Shown here: positions 34,834 to 44,051 of the stretch, in pieces
How the letters are laid out: every line of letters begins with the position of its first letter
Numbering within the stretch: position 1 is the first letter of the stretch
Origin: Caballeronia glathei
GTDB taxonomy: Bacteria > Pseudomonadota > Gammaproteobacteria > Burkholderiales > Burkholderiaceae
Direction of reading: 5' to 3'
Length of the DNA stretch: 62,974 bases
Assembly (NCBI RefSeq): GCF_000698595.1
Contig: NZ_JFHC01000049.1
Location: 1-62,974, forward strand
Program-made: the position numbers and the translations under genes
Notes under the pieces: generated by a model
Databases searched by the model: none
What the model was told of the DNA's origin: nothing
Seen by the model: the letters and a program-made list of their open reading frames with translations, nothing else

Positions 34834-35274
34834 CTACCGCTCGATGCCGACGGCGATCTCGACCGACTTCCAGCCGCCCTGCGCCTGGCTGAACAGGTGA
34901 TTGATCGGCGCTGCATTTGTCGCGGCCTGCGCGCGGCTCGGGCTAATCGGCGCTGTGGTCGTGCCAGGGACGCAGCATCGGCGTTTGCGCGTTGGCCGAA
35001 GGTTCGGCTCAGCGCGGTGAGCGCAGCCACCGAATCCCAATTACGCGACGATGCCCTTCCGCCGCCGAAGACCGTCGAGTTGCTCGATAATCGACTCGCC
35101 GCGTGTGAACATGCCGAAAATCGTATTGGCCATTGCGACAACGTCCGGAATCAGCGTCGTCGCTCGAGCCACCAGGAAATCGAGTGGGTTGGCGAGCATC
35201 GATTTCACACTTGATGACGCGGAATCGGTCAAATCGAGACCATTGTTAAATGCCGACACCGCATCGTTGAACAC
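34834..35274 (-). pseudogene. Probable phage tail gene remnants
   Basis: Upstream of the gpV remnant on the same strand are short broken frames. One reads FNDAVSAFNNGLDLTDSASS and LDFLVARATTLIPDVVAMAN (35041-35274), compatible with a tail or DNA-circularisation protein N. Another ends NHLFSQAQGGWKSVEIAVGI (34834-34910). The position matches the N-P-V gene order of Mu-like tails, but the similarity is weak and by eye only. Confidence 0.3.
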
Positions 35275-35499
35275 CGACGAGGACTTCCAATTCGTTTCCG
35301 GAGCGCGGTATTTTCCCAGATTTCTTCTGACGTTCTCTATTCATTACGATTAAATGTCGCGGCGGCGCCGATTGACGTAACGGTGGTCGTCGCGAGTCAT
35401 GCGTCCCGCCAGGTCGCCGCCATGGCTTGGATCAGTCGCCGGCCGATGAACATAGGGGATAGGCGTTTCTTTGCTGCCCGATATGTCGCGTGATGCTCA

Positions 35500-35670
35500 A
35501 ACGCGTACACTCAGGCCGGTTTCAAGGTGAAATGGCAGAGGCTCATGAGGGAAGCGATCGAGAAAACTGTGAACTCGCACCTTTTCACGTTCCACGGCCT
35601 GCGCGCCTACCCGGTGACCACCGCGCGTGCCTACGATCGGCGCCGAATCGTGAAGCGAAAAGCGCTCTGA
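35500..35670 (+). pseudogene. Tyrosine integrase C-terminal remnant
   Basis: The plus frame reads NAYTQAGFKVKWQRLMREAI, then HLFTFHGLRAYPVTTAR and AYDRRRIVKRKAL before a stop. FTFHxLRA is the H-x-x-R active-site box of phage integrases, and the ending resembles a normal integrase tail. The stretch between the HxxR box and the tail, which should hold the catalytic tyrosine, is deleted. It marks the edge of a decayed prophage. Confidence 0.6.
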
Positions 35671-35702
35671 ATATCGGACCCGAAGGAAACGTCGGTCCAT
35701 TT

Positions 35703-36701
35703 CTAATGGAGACGTTCGGAAGAGGCTTCTCCAATTACTCCAGCAGAAGCATTGGCGGAGCACGTCCGAACGTTGGCCCCCCGCCGACTGAAAGCATTCA
35801 AAGTCAAGATAGTCAGGGCAGACAGGAGTAGTCCTGTAATGACGTCGACCAGATAGTGGCCGCCCTGCGTCGGGTTTGACAAAATCATGACGGCATTGAG
35901 CGGGAGGGCGACAAGAAACAGCAAACGAAGCTGCCGAAACGAATATGGAAACAGGACTGCCAACGCGGTGTGGAAGGATGGCATCGACACAAGACCCTGC
36001 GCGTTTGCTATGTCAAATACTCGTAATGATCCATCGCGGAGCAGCGCAAAGTCCGATACGGTTGCGATCGCACTGCGATCTTCGACGCCGAAATGTATGA
36101 ACGCGCTTGCCGCAAGAAAAGGTGTCGAAATCAACAGGAGATAGGTGCTCGCAAGCACTAGGAGAAAGAAGAAGTCAGAGGTTGCTTCGCACCTTCCGAA
36201 CAAGCCGAGAAGGACCGGTAGCGCAAGCAACTGCCAGTGACCGCTGGCGTACGCCACTTGAAGGATTTTTTGAACATGCGGATGCCGTTGCACCCATTCA
36301 TAGGCAGCCAGCCAGTCGTATCCCAACGAACGATCGAATGCGACCAGCCCGCTATCGATAAGCGGCGCGTTGATCGAGACGCAGAGGTACGACGTGACGC
36401 AAGTGGACGATACAAAGCATAAAAGTAAGGCGCACCAGGCGGCGATATCCACCACCTTGGCGTAACGCAACCTAGTTGTCACCACCTGATAGCGACGAAC
36501 GCCCGACAGCGCTCGCAATATCACGGCAAGACAAATCAGTGTGCCCGCACCCTTGCACGCGGCGAAGATACCGGCCCACATCACCGAGTGACCGCTCAGG
36601 TACAGCCAGGACGCGTCGAATAATGAGATCAATGCGACGATAATCCACCCCAATGTACCGTCGCCACATCGACAGCTCTGATCCTGCATGGCCGAGACCA
36701 A
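35703..36701 (-). CDS. PAP2-superfamily membrane phosphatase
   Basis: The 332-residue integral membrane protein has about six hydrophobic segments and the PAP2 motifs SMPSFHTALAVLF (core PSxH) and GGHYLVDVITGL (SRxxxxxHxxxD variant without the arginine). The arrangement resembles the phosphatase branch that includes inositol-phosphoryl-ceramide synthase-like proteins. It probably acts on a lipid phosphate such as undecaprenyl or phosphatidyl phosphate. It could start at ATG 36701 or ATG 36689. Its 3' end lies 33 bases from the integrase stub. Confidence 0.8.
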   Translation of the reverse strand: MVSAMQDQSCRCGDGTLGWIIVALISLFDASWLYLSGHSVMWAGIFAACKGAGTLICLAVILRALSGVRRYQVVTTRLRYAKVVDIAAWCALLLCFVSSTCVTSYLCVSINAPLIDSGLVAFDRSLGYDWLAAYEWVQRHPHVQKILQVAYASGHWQLLALPVLLGLFGRCEATSDFFFLLVLASTYLLLISTPFLAASAFIHFGVEDRSAIATVSDFALLRDGSLRVFDIANAQGLVSMPSFHTALAVLFPYSFRQLRLLFLVALPLNAVMILSNPTQGGHYLVDVITGLLLSALTILTLNAFSRRGANVRTCSANASAGVIGEASSERLH

Positions 36702-37026
36702 GATTATCGTTTTGAATCATGCGGAGGCCGCTTCGGCAATTCCGACAATCAACCGCCTTCGTACGACACGCCTGATTACACAGGCTCGCCGCTCGAAGCA
36801 GGCACATGTCTCTTAACGGCACACGATCTTAAAACTTTAGGCCACGTTGACGACGTCGCAGGCCGAAGCTGCCCGCCTCTGAAGGCCTGCTTTTCATATC
36901 CGGCACCCGCCCATGCGAGCATCTGTTCCGCGTACATCAGCTGCCCGTGTTTCTTTGAGCAGGAGCAATGCGAACTCATCTCCGACAGCATCATCCTCGA
37001 CCAGAAGCCACAGCTTCCTACGAGCT
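36702..37026. other. Intergenic region, no supported gene
   Basis: Nothing I can support is seen in these 325 bases upstream of the PAP2 gene except its presumed promoter. Confidence 0.3.
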
Positions 37027-37390
37027 CATGACCGCGTTGCCTCAGGAAACATGCGACCGTCTGATCGGGCAGGCGAAGCTGTCGGCCGGCGCATCCGGCG
37101 ATGTGTACCAGGGTCTCATGAGTACCCTCGGTGCATTTCCGGGCATGGATGCCGGTGCGGCCGCGATGCATCTGACTACCCGTGCATTGCGACCGGCGGC
37201 TCGAAGCGGAGGGAACATGGTTTCTGGCCATTCTCGATGACGTGCGCCGGTCACTGGCGCTCGAATATCTGAAGACGATTAAGTTGAGCACCGACGATGT
37301 AGCTGCGCTCCTTGGCTTCAGCGACACCCCAACTTTCGCCGCGCGCTGAAACGCTGGACGGGAAAGGGTGCGGCGGAACTGCGCCGATGA
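37027..37390 (+). pseudogene. AraC-family regulator remnant
   Basis: Three plus-strand frames join into one AraC C-terminal domain: DAGAAAMHLTTRALR, then RRLEAEGTWFLAILDDVRRS, LALEYLKTIKLSTDDVAALL, GFSDTP, then FRRALKRWTGKGAAELRR and a stop at 37390. These are the two helix-turn-helices of AraC regulators (LTTRALRRRL and DDVAALLGFSD-NFRRAFKRWTG). At least two frameshifts separate them, so it is dead. The N-terminal sensory domain is absent or unrecognisable. Confidence 0.7.
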
Positions 37391-37692
37391 TTTGCCGGTC
37401 ACCCATCCGGCAGCTGCGCTTGCTGAGGGCTGTGTTTACAGTAAAAGCATCGCACGCTGAATCACCCGCCCAGCCTCTTCGCACATTTGTGCGCCGAGAA
37501 AAACGACTGAAAGTCGTCAGACCTCGTATCGCCCCCGACGCCGATCCGCACGCAAGACCCGAAACGCTAGCCGAAGTATGTCCCGCCATGTTTCTCGAAG
37601 ACCATCCGACAATGATGGGCCGTCGCTTTTACGTCGCACTCCCCAACCGCACTACAATCTACCCCGCCGATGTCACTCGCGTTCCCCATTTC
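37391..37692. other. Region upstream of DUF2242 lipoprotein
   Basis: This stretch is open in the frame of the lipoprotein but does not look coding. The lipoprotein signal starts at 37693. It presumably holds the promoter. Confidence 0.3.
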
Positions 37693-38478
37693 ATGCACAC
37701 CCGGTTCCTTTTTCTCTGCCTGCCCCTCGTCACACTCGCCGCCTGCGGCGGCAAGGCCACGACCACGCCCAGCTACCAGCAGGAAATGTTCAGCACCGGC
37801 CCGAGCCCGTTCGCGCACAACTTCGACGCCCCGACGAAGGAAACCTGCGAAGCCGCGCGCCGCGCGCTGCTCTCGCAGGGCTTCATGACGACGATGGTCC
37901 AGCCCGATACCGTCGACGCCAACAAGAATTTCCAGCCGTCGGCGGAAACGCACGTCGTCGTGTCGTTCCATGTGGTCTGCACGCCGGGCGAGAACACGAC
38001 CAACACGAGCATCGCCTACGTGAATGCGGTGCAGGACGGCTACGCGCTCAAAAAGAGCGACACATCGGCGAGCGTGGGCTTGAGCGTGCTCGGCTCGCTG
38101 TCGCTGCCGATCCGCTCGAACAGCGACGCGATGGTGAAGATTTCCAGCGAGACCGTTCCGGCGGGCAAGTTCTATGACCGCTTTTTCACGCTGATGAGCC
38201 ACTATCTGCGCACCGTGCCGCGCAGCTCGCCCATCCCCGCCGACGACATCAAAAGCCAGGCGCTCGCGCCCTCGCTGATCCTGAACTCGCCCGACCTCAC
38301 GCCGACGCCAATCGTCGTGCAGGCGCCCGCCGCCGCCGCGACGGCGATCAGGCCGCCCGTTGCTGCCTTGCCGGACGCGCCGCCCGTCCCGCCCGTTCCG
38401 CCTGCCCTGTCCGCCCCTGCTTCGACGGACGCGAACGCTGCTTCGGCACCTGCGCCGGCGTCGTCGCCGGTTCACTGA
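37693..38478 (+). CDS. DUF2242-family lipoprotein
   Basis: The 261-residue protein starts MHTRFLFLCLPLVTLAACGG, a lipoprotein signal with the modified Cys at about residue 18. The core (EMFSTGPSPFAHNFDAPTKE, CEAARRALLSQGFMTTMVQP, HVVVSFHVVCTPGENTTNTS, YDRFFTLMSHYL) matches DUF2242. The last 70 residues are a proline/alanine-rich tail, likely a flexible periplasmic segment. Function unknown; envelope location inferred. The start was chosen at the signal peptide rather than at an upstream in-frame codon. Confidence 0.85.
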   Translation: MHTRFLFLCLPLVTLAACGGKATTTPSYQQEMFSTGPSPFAHNFDAPTKETCEAARRALLSQGFMTTMVQPDTVDANKNFQPSAETHVVVSFHVVCTPGENTTNTSIAYVNAVQDGYALKKSDTSASVGLSVLGSLSLPIRSNSDAMVKISSETVPAGKFYDRFFTLMSHYLRTVPRSSPIPADDIKSQALAPSLILNSPDLTPTPIVVQAPAAAATAIRPPVAALPDAPPVPPVPPALSAPASTDANAASAPAPASSPVH

Positions 38479-38799
38479 GCGCCGCCTGACTTCTTCCGGA
38501 GGCTTTCCCTGCATCGATTGCACGTGATGAGCGGTCGATGCACGACCCTCCCCACGCGCGACCGCGCAGGAAGCCGTGCGCATCGGCGACTTCCTGCCCG
38601 CTCATGCACCCGCTCACGCACCCGATCCATGCACCCGATTCGTGCGCCGATGCGCCGCCTCCGGCGCGCAGGGCATCATCTTCGTGCATCCGGCCCCGGC
38701 CACACGCCCGAAAGACGCGGCGCCCGGGCATGGCACGCTTATCGCTTATAGCTATGTGCAAGGAGCCGGCGCACGACCCGGTTTAGCACACACAATCTG
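38479..38799. other. Intergenic region upstream of the guanidine riboswitch
   Basis: These 321 bases should contain the terminator of the lipoprotein gene and the promoter of the guanidine operon. I see no supported gene. The riboswitch aptamer begins at about 38800. Confidence 0.4.
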
Positions 38800-38920
38800 C
38801 AAATGGACGACTAGGGTTCCGGTCCGCCGCAAGCAAGCCTTGCGCGGATGCTGGTCCGAGAGTTGTCGACCTCAGAGGCGCATCGAGGTTACACGGCGGG
38901 ATAAAAGCCCGGGAGAGAAC
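38800..38920 (+). ncRNA. Guanidine-I (ykkC) riboswitch
   Basis: The conserved strings of the ykkC aptamer appear in order: GACTAGGGTTCCG (about 38809-38821), CTGGTCCGAGAG (about 38851-38862) and ACACGGCGGGATAAAAGCCC GGGAGA (about 38891-38916). The segments between form plausible stems, such as CCGCCGCAAGC with its complement. It lies 60 bases ahead of the ABC transporter gene, the normal place. Guanidine binding would switch the operon on. The short distance to the ATG suggests control of translation or early termination; no U-run terminator is obvious. Confidence 0.93.
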
Positions 38921-38979
38921 GCGATCGATGAGTCGCGCTGCTCCTGCCGCCGATAAACCGCCCCTTCGAGGTCACCTTC

Positions 38980-40050
38980 ATGCGCAAACTCTCCCGCCTG
39001 CTCGGCATCGCTGCCATTTCACTCGCCACGTTCGCCTCGGCGCCCTCGTTCGCCGCGGGCCGCCAGGACTTCAAGGTCTGCTGGACGATCTACGCGGGCT
39101 GGATGCCGTGGGGCGAAGCGAAGACGCAGGGCATCGTGTCGAAGTGGGCGAAGAAGTACGGCATCAACGTGGATGTCGTGCAGCTGAACGACTACATCGA
39201 GTCGATCAATCAGTACACCGCCGGCAAGTTCGACGGCTGCGCGATGACCAACATGGACGCGCTGACTATTCCCGCGGCGGGCGGCGTCGATTCGACCGCG
39301 CTCATCGTGAGCGACTACTCCAACGGCAACGACGGCGTGCTCATCAAGGGCAAAGGCAAGAAGGTCACCGACCTGAAGGGCCAGCAGATCAACCTCGTGC
39401 AGTTCTCCGTGTCGCATTACCTGCTCGCCCGCGCACTCGAATCGGCGGGCCTGAGCGAGCGCGACCTGAAGGTGGTAAACACATCGGACGCCGACATTGC
39501 CGCCGCTTTCGCCACGCCCGCCGTCAAGCAGGCCGTCACCTGGAACCCGATGCTCGCGGACCTGAAGGCGCAGCCGAACGTCACCGAAGTCTTCGATTCC
39601 AGCAAGATCCCCGGCGAGATCATGGACATGATGGTCGTCAACACGAAGACGCTGCAGGAGAATCCGGCGCTCGGCAAGGCGCTCACGGGCGCGTGGTTCG
39701 AGATGGTTGCGCTGATGAACGCGTCGGGCGCGAACAGCACCGCCGCGATGACCGCGATGGCGAAGGCGTCGGGCACCGATCTCGCAGGCTTCAAGGGCCA
39801 GCTCTCCACCACCGCTCTCTTCTATACGCCGAAAGCCGCGCTCGACTTCGCGACTAACCCGAACCTGCCGCGCACGATGACGCGCGTCGCGAAGTTTTCC
39901 TTCGACCACGGCCTGCTCGGACAAGGTGCGCCGAGCGCCGACGCGGTCGGCATGGCGTTCGACAACGGCGTCGTGGTCGGCAGCAAGAGCAACGTGAAGC
40001 TGCGCTTCGACCCGACCTACGTGCGCATGGCGGCCGAAGGCAAGCTCTGA
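38980..40050 (+). CDS. ABC transporter substrate-binding protein, probably for guanidine
   Basis: The 356-residue periplasmic protein has a signal peptide (MRKLSRLLGIAAISLATFAS, cut near AAG) and an SsuA/TauA-like NMT1 fold: FKVCWTIYAGWMPWGEAKTQ, NDYIESINQYTAGKFDGCAM and DLKGQQINLVQFSVSHYLLA. It is the first gene after the guanidine-I riboswitch and is followed by its permease and ATPase. The family is usually annotated as a urea or nitrate/sulfonate carrier; the riboswitch argues for guanidine. Confidence 0.88.
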   Translation: MRKLSRLLGIAAISLATFASAPSFAAGRQDFKVCWTIYAGWMPWGEAKTQGIVSKWAKKYGINVDVVQLNDYIESINQYTAGKFDGCAMTNMDALTIPAAGGVDSTALIVSDYSNGNDGVLIKGKGKKVTDLKGQQINLVQFSVSHYLLARALESAGLSERDLKVVNTSDADIAAAFATPAVKQAVTWNPMLADLKAQPNVTEVFDSSKIPGEIMDMMVVNTKTLQENPALGKALTGAWFEMVALMNASGANSTAAMTAMAKASGTDLAGFKGQLSTTALFYTPKAALDFATNPNLPRTMTRVAKFSFDHGLLGQGAPSADAVGMAFDNGVVVGSKSNVKLRFDPTYVRMAAEGKL

Positions 40051-40082
40051 GTTTTTGAACGCCAACCCAGCGAGACCGCACG

Positions 40083-40898
40083 ATGCGACTCATCAACCGA
40101 CACCCCAGCAAAAGCGGCGCGCTGATGCTGCTCCTGATGCCGTTCATCGTGCTCGTTGCGGTGTATTTCACCAGTTCGTCGCTGCGCCTGAAGGACAATC
40201 CCGACGACAAGGTGCTGCCGAGCGCCGCGCAAATGAGCGACGCGATCCACCGGTTCGCGTTCACCGAGGACAAGCGCACCGGCGAGTATCTGCTGTGGGC
40301 CGACACCGCGGCGAGCCTGAAGCGCCTCGGCATCGGGCTCGCGGTGAGCGCGGTGATTGCGCTCGTCGCGGGCATCGTGACGGGCAGCATCCCGCTCGTC
40401 ACCGCAACGTTCTCGCCGTTCATCACCGTCGTCTCGATGATCCCGCCGCTCGCGGTGCTGCCGATTCTCTTCATCGTGTTCGGGCTCGATGAACTGTCGA
40501 AGGTCGTGCTGATCGTGATCGGCATCACGCCGATGATGATCCGCGACCTGCAACAGCGCGCCCGCGAAATCCCGAACGAACTGTGGGTGAAGGCGCAAAC
40601 GCTCGGCGCGACCAGCTGGACGCTGATGCTGCGCGTGATCGTGCCGCAACTGATGCCGCGACTGCTCGTCGCGCTTCGGCTCGCGCTGTGTTCGGCGTGG
40701 CTCTTTCTCATCGCCGCGGAGGCGATCGCGTCGGTCGATGGCCTCGGCTACCGCATCTTTCTCGTGCGCCGCTATCTCGCGATGGACGTGATCCTGCCTT
40801 ATGTCGCGTGGATCACGCTGCTTGCGTGGCTCATCGACGAAAGTCTGCGACGCGTGACGCAGTGGGCATTTCCCTGGTACGGCGGAGGCGCACAATGA
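40083..40898 (+). CDS. ABC transporter permease (guanidine uptake)
   Basis: The 271-residue inner-membrane protein has about six hydrophobic segments and the BPD-type EAA loop RAREIPNELWVKAQTLGATS. It belongs to the SsuC/TauC-like permeases. A 50-residue periplasmic insertion (SSLRLKDNPDDKVLPSAAQM onward) lies after the first membrane segment. It works with the binding protein upstream and overlaps the ATPase gene by 4 bases. Confidence 0.9.
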   Translation: MRLINRHPSKSGALMLLLMPFIVLVAVYFTSSSLRLKDNPDDKVLPSAAQMSDAIHRFAFTEDKRTGEYLLWADTAASLKRLGIGLAVSAVIALVAGIVTGSIPLVTATFSPFITVVSMIPPLAVLPILFIVFGLDELSKVVLIVIGITPMMIRDLQQRAREIPNELWVKAQTLGATSWTLMLRVIVPQLMPRLLVALRLALCSAWLFLIAAEAIASVDGLGYRIFLVRRYLAMDVILPYVAWITLLAWLIDESLRRVTQWAFPWYGGGAQ

Positions 40899-41686
40899 TC
40901 GAAGTCCGCAACGTGTGGAAGGAATACGGCGACCAGGTCGTGCTCGAGCGGCTCACGCTGAAGGTGGAGGAAGGCGAATTCTGCTCGATGGTCGGGGCGT
41001 CCGGCTGCGGCAAGTCCACGTTTCTGCGCCTTCTGCTCGGGCAGGAACGCGCGACGCGCGGCGAAATCCTGCTCGACGGCGAGCCGTTGCCGGGCGAACC
41101 GGACGCGCATCGCGGCGTGGTGTTCCAGCGCTATTCGGTGTTCGGGCACTTGAGCGTGATGCGCAACGTGCTGCTCGGGCTCGAGTTGCCGCAGGCGAAA
41201 TTCACCGGACGACTGTTCGGCACGCGCCGCCGCGTGGCGCAAGACGAAGCCGTTTCGATGCTGGAGCGCGTGGGACTCGGCGCCGCGCTCGACAAGTACC
41301 CGCACCAGCTTTCGGGCGGCATGCAGCAGCGGCTCGCGATCGCGCAGGCGCTCGTGATGAAGCCGCGCGTGCTGCTGCTCGACGAGCCGTTCGGCGCGCT
41401 CGACCCGGGCATCAGGAAGGACATGCACGAACTGCTGCTCAAACTGTGGCGCGAGACCGGTCTGACGATTTTCATGGTCACGCACGATCTGAAGGAAGGC
41501 TTCACGCTTGGCAGCCGCGTGCTCGTCTTCGACAAGGTGCGCGTCGATCCGCACGCGCCCGGCGCATACGGCGCGCGCATCACCTACAACATTCCGCTCG
41601 ATCACAGCCGCGACGCGGCGTCGTCGATACACGTGGCGCGTGCCGCGGTCGAGGGCGCGACGCGTGTGGACGAGATTCCTGCTTGA
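40895..41686 (+). CDS. ABC transporter ATP-binding protein (guanidine uptake)
   Basis: The 263-residue ATPase has Walker A GASGCGKST, Q-loop VVFQRYSVFGHLSVMRNV, signature QLSGGMQQRLAIAQAL, Walker B VLLLDEPFGALD and switch MVTHDLKEG. It is of the SsuB/TauB type. The start overlaps the permease stop (ATGA). It powers uptake by the transporter encoded by the two preceding genes. Confidence 0.93.
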   Translation: MIEVRNVWKEYGDQVVLERLTLKVEEGEFCSMVGASGCGKSTFLRLLLGQERATRGEILLDGEPLPGEPDAHRGVVFQRYSVFGHLSVMRNVLLGLELPQAKFTGRLFGTRRRVAQDEAVSMLERVGLGAALDKYPHQLSGGMQQRLAIAQALVMKPRVLLLDEPFGALDPGIRKDMHELLLKLWRETGLTIFMVTHDLKEGFTLGSRVLVFDKVRVDPHAPGAYGARITYNIPLDHSRDAASSIHVARAAVEGATRVDEIPA

Positions 41687-41697
41687 AAAGGTCAAAT

Positions 41698-42402
41698 ATG
41701 GACTTGCTACTCGAAGAAACCGTACCCGGCGGCGGCCATGCGTCGCTGATCGTGAAGCGCGGGCAAACGCTTCGTGTCACCGATCTGCGCGGCGGCGCGA
41801 ACGTGAGCCTGATGCTCTTCAACGCCGCGGAGAAGAGCGAACGCCTGAACCTGCCCGACACGCTGAAATGCCAGCACACCGCAAAGCTCACCGTGGGCCA
41901 CTGCCTCTATTCGGACATGGGGCGCGTGCTCGCCGCGATCGTCGCGGATACGTGCGGCTGGCATGACAGCATCGGCGGGGTGTCGAATGCGAATGAGGTG
42001 AATGAGAAGTACGGCGCGGGCCGCTATCAGGAATTGCGCAACGGGTTCTATCGCAACGGCGCGGACAACATGCTTGTCGAGATGGGCAAGTGGAACCTCG
42101 GCCTGTCCGACCTGCTGATGACGCTCAATCTGTTCAGCCGCATCGATGTCACCGATGCTGGCGCGCTCAGTTTCGTCGCGGGCAATTCGAAAGCGGGCGA
42201 CTACGTCGAGTTTTATGCGCCGATGAACACGCTCGTCGTGCTCACCGCGATCCAGCATCCGCTCGACCCGAGTCCCGAATACGCGCCGAAGCCCGTCAAG
42301 CTCACGCTCGCCTCGACCGACAGCCAGATCGCCGAAATCTGCCGCACGTCGTGCGAGGAGAACGTGCGTGGCTTCATTAACACCGATCGCTTTTTTCTCT
42401 GA
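41698..42402 (+). CDS. DUF1989 protein, urea carboxylase-associated protein 1 (carboxyguanidine deiminase subunit)
   Basis: This 234-residue protein starts MDLLLEETVPGGGHASLIVK and has the DUF1989 core: VTDLRGGANVSLMLFNAAEK, the metal-site-like VADTCGWHDSIGG, and a C-terminal RTSCEENVRGFINTDRFF. With the next protein it corresponds to the pair long called urea amidolyase-associated proteins, shown in other bacteria to form carboxyguanidine deiminase (CgdAB), which releases ammonia from carboxyguanidine to give allophanate. It lies 11 bases after the ATPase gene. Confidence 0.88.
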   Translation: MDLLLEETVPGGGHASLIVKRGQTLRVTDLRGGANVSLMLFNAAEKSERLNLPDTLKCQHTAKLTVGHCLYSDMGRVLAAIVADTCGWHDSIGGVSNANEVNEKYGAGRYQELRNGFYRNGADNMLVEMGKWNLGLSDLLMTLNLFSRIDVTDAGALSFVAGNSKAGDYVEFYAPMNTLVVLTAIQHPLDPSPEYAPKPVKLTLASTDSQIAEICRTSCEENVRGFINTDRFFL

Positions 42403-42411
42403 GCGGAGAAC

Positions 42412-43059
42412 ATGCACATGACGACATTCCTCACCGCGAGCGACAGGAAGCCCGAAGACGCCGTCTATCGCGAGACGCTCGCCGCGGGCGAACCGTGGCT
42501 TAAGGAACTGAAGGCGGGGCAGACGCTGCGCATTCGGGATATCGAAGGCAATCAGGCCGTCGATACACTCTTCTACGGTCTCGAGAATCCGCGCGAGCGC
42601 TTCGATCCGCAGCGCACGTTGCGGCGGCAGACGAATCTCTATCTGACGACGGGCACGGTGCTGTATTCGAACTTGGGCAATCCGATGCTGACGATCGTCG
42701 CGGATACGTGCGGGCGGCATGACACGCTTGGCGGCGCCTGCGCGCAGGAGAGCAATGCCGTGCGGTATGCGCTGGAGAAGCGCTATATGCACAGCTGCCG
42801 CGACAATTTTCTGCGTGCGTGCGCGCACGACGGGCGTTTGTCGAAACGCGACCTGAGCCCGAACGTGAATTTCTTCATGAACGTGCCGGTGACGGCCGAA
42901 GGCGGACTGACGTTCGAGGACGGTATCTCGGCACCGGGGAAGTATGTCGAGCTGCGCGCGGAGATGGACGTGATCGTGCTCATTTCGAACTGTCCGCAGT
43001 TGAACAATCCTTGTAATGCGTATAACCCTACGCCCGCCGAGTTGCTGATATGGAACTGA
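42412..43059 (+). CDS. DUF1989 protein, urea carboxylase-associated protein 2 (carboxyguanidine deiminase subunit)
   Basis: The 215-residue paralogue of the previous protein has LKAGQTLRIRDIEGNQAVDT, VLYSNLGNPMLTIVADTCGR with HDTLGGACAQESN, and NFFMNVPVTAEGGLTFEDG. The Cys-Gly-x-His-Asp segment matches its partner. It forms the second subunit of the predicted carboxyguanidine deiminase. The start could be ATG 42412 or ATG 42418. A repeat element begins 13 bases after its stop codon. Confidence 0.88.
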   Translation: MHMTTFLTASDRKPEDAVYRETLAAGEPWLKELKAGQTLRIRDIEGNQAVDTLFYGLENPRERFDPQRTLRRQTNLYLTTGTVLYSNLGNPMLTIVADTCGRHDTLGGACAQESNAVRYALEKRYMHSCRDNFLRACAHDGRLSKRDLSPNVNFFMNVPVTAEGGLTFEDGISAPGKYVELRAEMDVIVLISNCPQLNNPCNAYNPTPAELLIWN

Positions 43060-43071
43060 TACACGGGGAAT

Positions 43072-43975
43072 GTCGCTGGCGCTTGGTTTTGGCGGTTTGT
43101 AGAACCGTCTGATGCGCCTGCGCTCCCGTGAAAGTTGCTTTGTTATCGGTCTATTAGCTTCGCCCCTGTGCGGGGCGGCAGGGATTGTCGCTAGCGCTTG
43201 GATTCGGCCGTTGCAGAACCGTCTGATGCGCCTGCGCTCCTATGAAACTTGATTTGATATTGGTCTATTAGCTTCGCCCCTGTGCGGGGCAGCAGTCACT
43301 TTCTTTGCTGCTGCAAAGAAAGTAACCAAAGAAAGCAGCTATGAGGCAAGCGGTGTTAGGACGTGACCACGTTTGAGTCATTCAGAGGGGCCCGACCGTG
43401 GGAGTGTCCACCGCTGTTCGTCGAGCGGACAGGTACGCGGACCCACTGTGTCGTCGCGCCGTCAAACGAAGTGGTAAGGCAGTCATTCATCCGTCTCGGC
43501 ACTGCGTGCCCGACGAAGGATGAATCAGTTGGTGGAGCAGGCTGAGCGGGTCATGCGCGGTAGTCCGCGCAAAAGAAAGCGAAGCGGATGGTTGCAATGG
43601 ACGATGCGTCGGAGCGAAGCGAGGACGGAGGTATGACTGCCTTACCACTTTGCTTAACGGCTCGACCACGCGGTGGGTCCGCGTACCTGTCCGGGTGAAA
43701 CACAGAGGTGGACACTCCGGCGGTCGGGCAACTCTGAATGAATAACGGCGATGACTTTGTGAAAACGACGAGCGAAAAAGCTGCTTTCTTTGGTTACTTT
43801 CTTTGCAGCAGCAAAGAAAGTGACTGCCGCCCCGCACAGGGGCGTGCTAATAAACCAAAAGCAAAGCAAGTTCCACGGGAGCACAAGCGCATCAAACGGT
43901 TGCACGAGCACCCGTCTCAAGCGCCAGCGACCTCCCCCGAACGGTTGAACGAACACCCAACCCAAGCGCCAGCGC
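43072..43975. repeat. Long inverted-repeat element, copy 1, within the guanidine operon
   Basis: The left side has two tandem units of about 115 bases starting at 43072 and 43187 (each with GTCGCTxGCGCTTGG, ATGCGCCTGCGCTCC and GCCCCTGTGCGGGGC). The second unit runs into a segment with CTTTCTTTGCTGCTGCAAAG and continues to GTGGTAAGGCAGTCAT near 43486. The right side (about 43640-43931) repeats the same in reverse complement, plus a partial extra unit to 43975. Each arm is about 300 bases, some 80 percent identical by eye. The 150-base centre is not symmetrical. There is no transposase. A close copy lies at 56609-57593. Confidence 0.85.
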
Positions 43976-44051
43976 CCTTCTTGCCGCGGACGACCGCGGC
44001 ACGCATCTCCCACGTGGCGGGACGGCCCGCCCACGCATCCAGCCTCCTCTC

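Noticed and set aside
43487..43837. 116-codon frame in repeat copy 1 with a counterpart in copy 2 (57014-57295) ending TQCRDG
   Set aside because: The similarity follows from the shared DNA repeat. No start site or domain is seen, so I treat it as non-coding, although the conserved stop position is worth a check.
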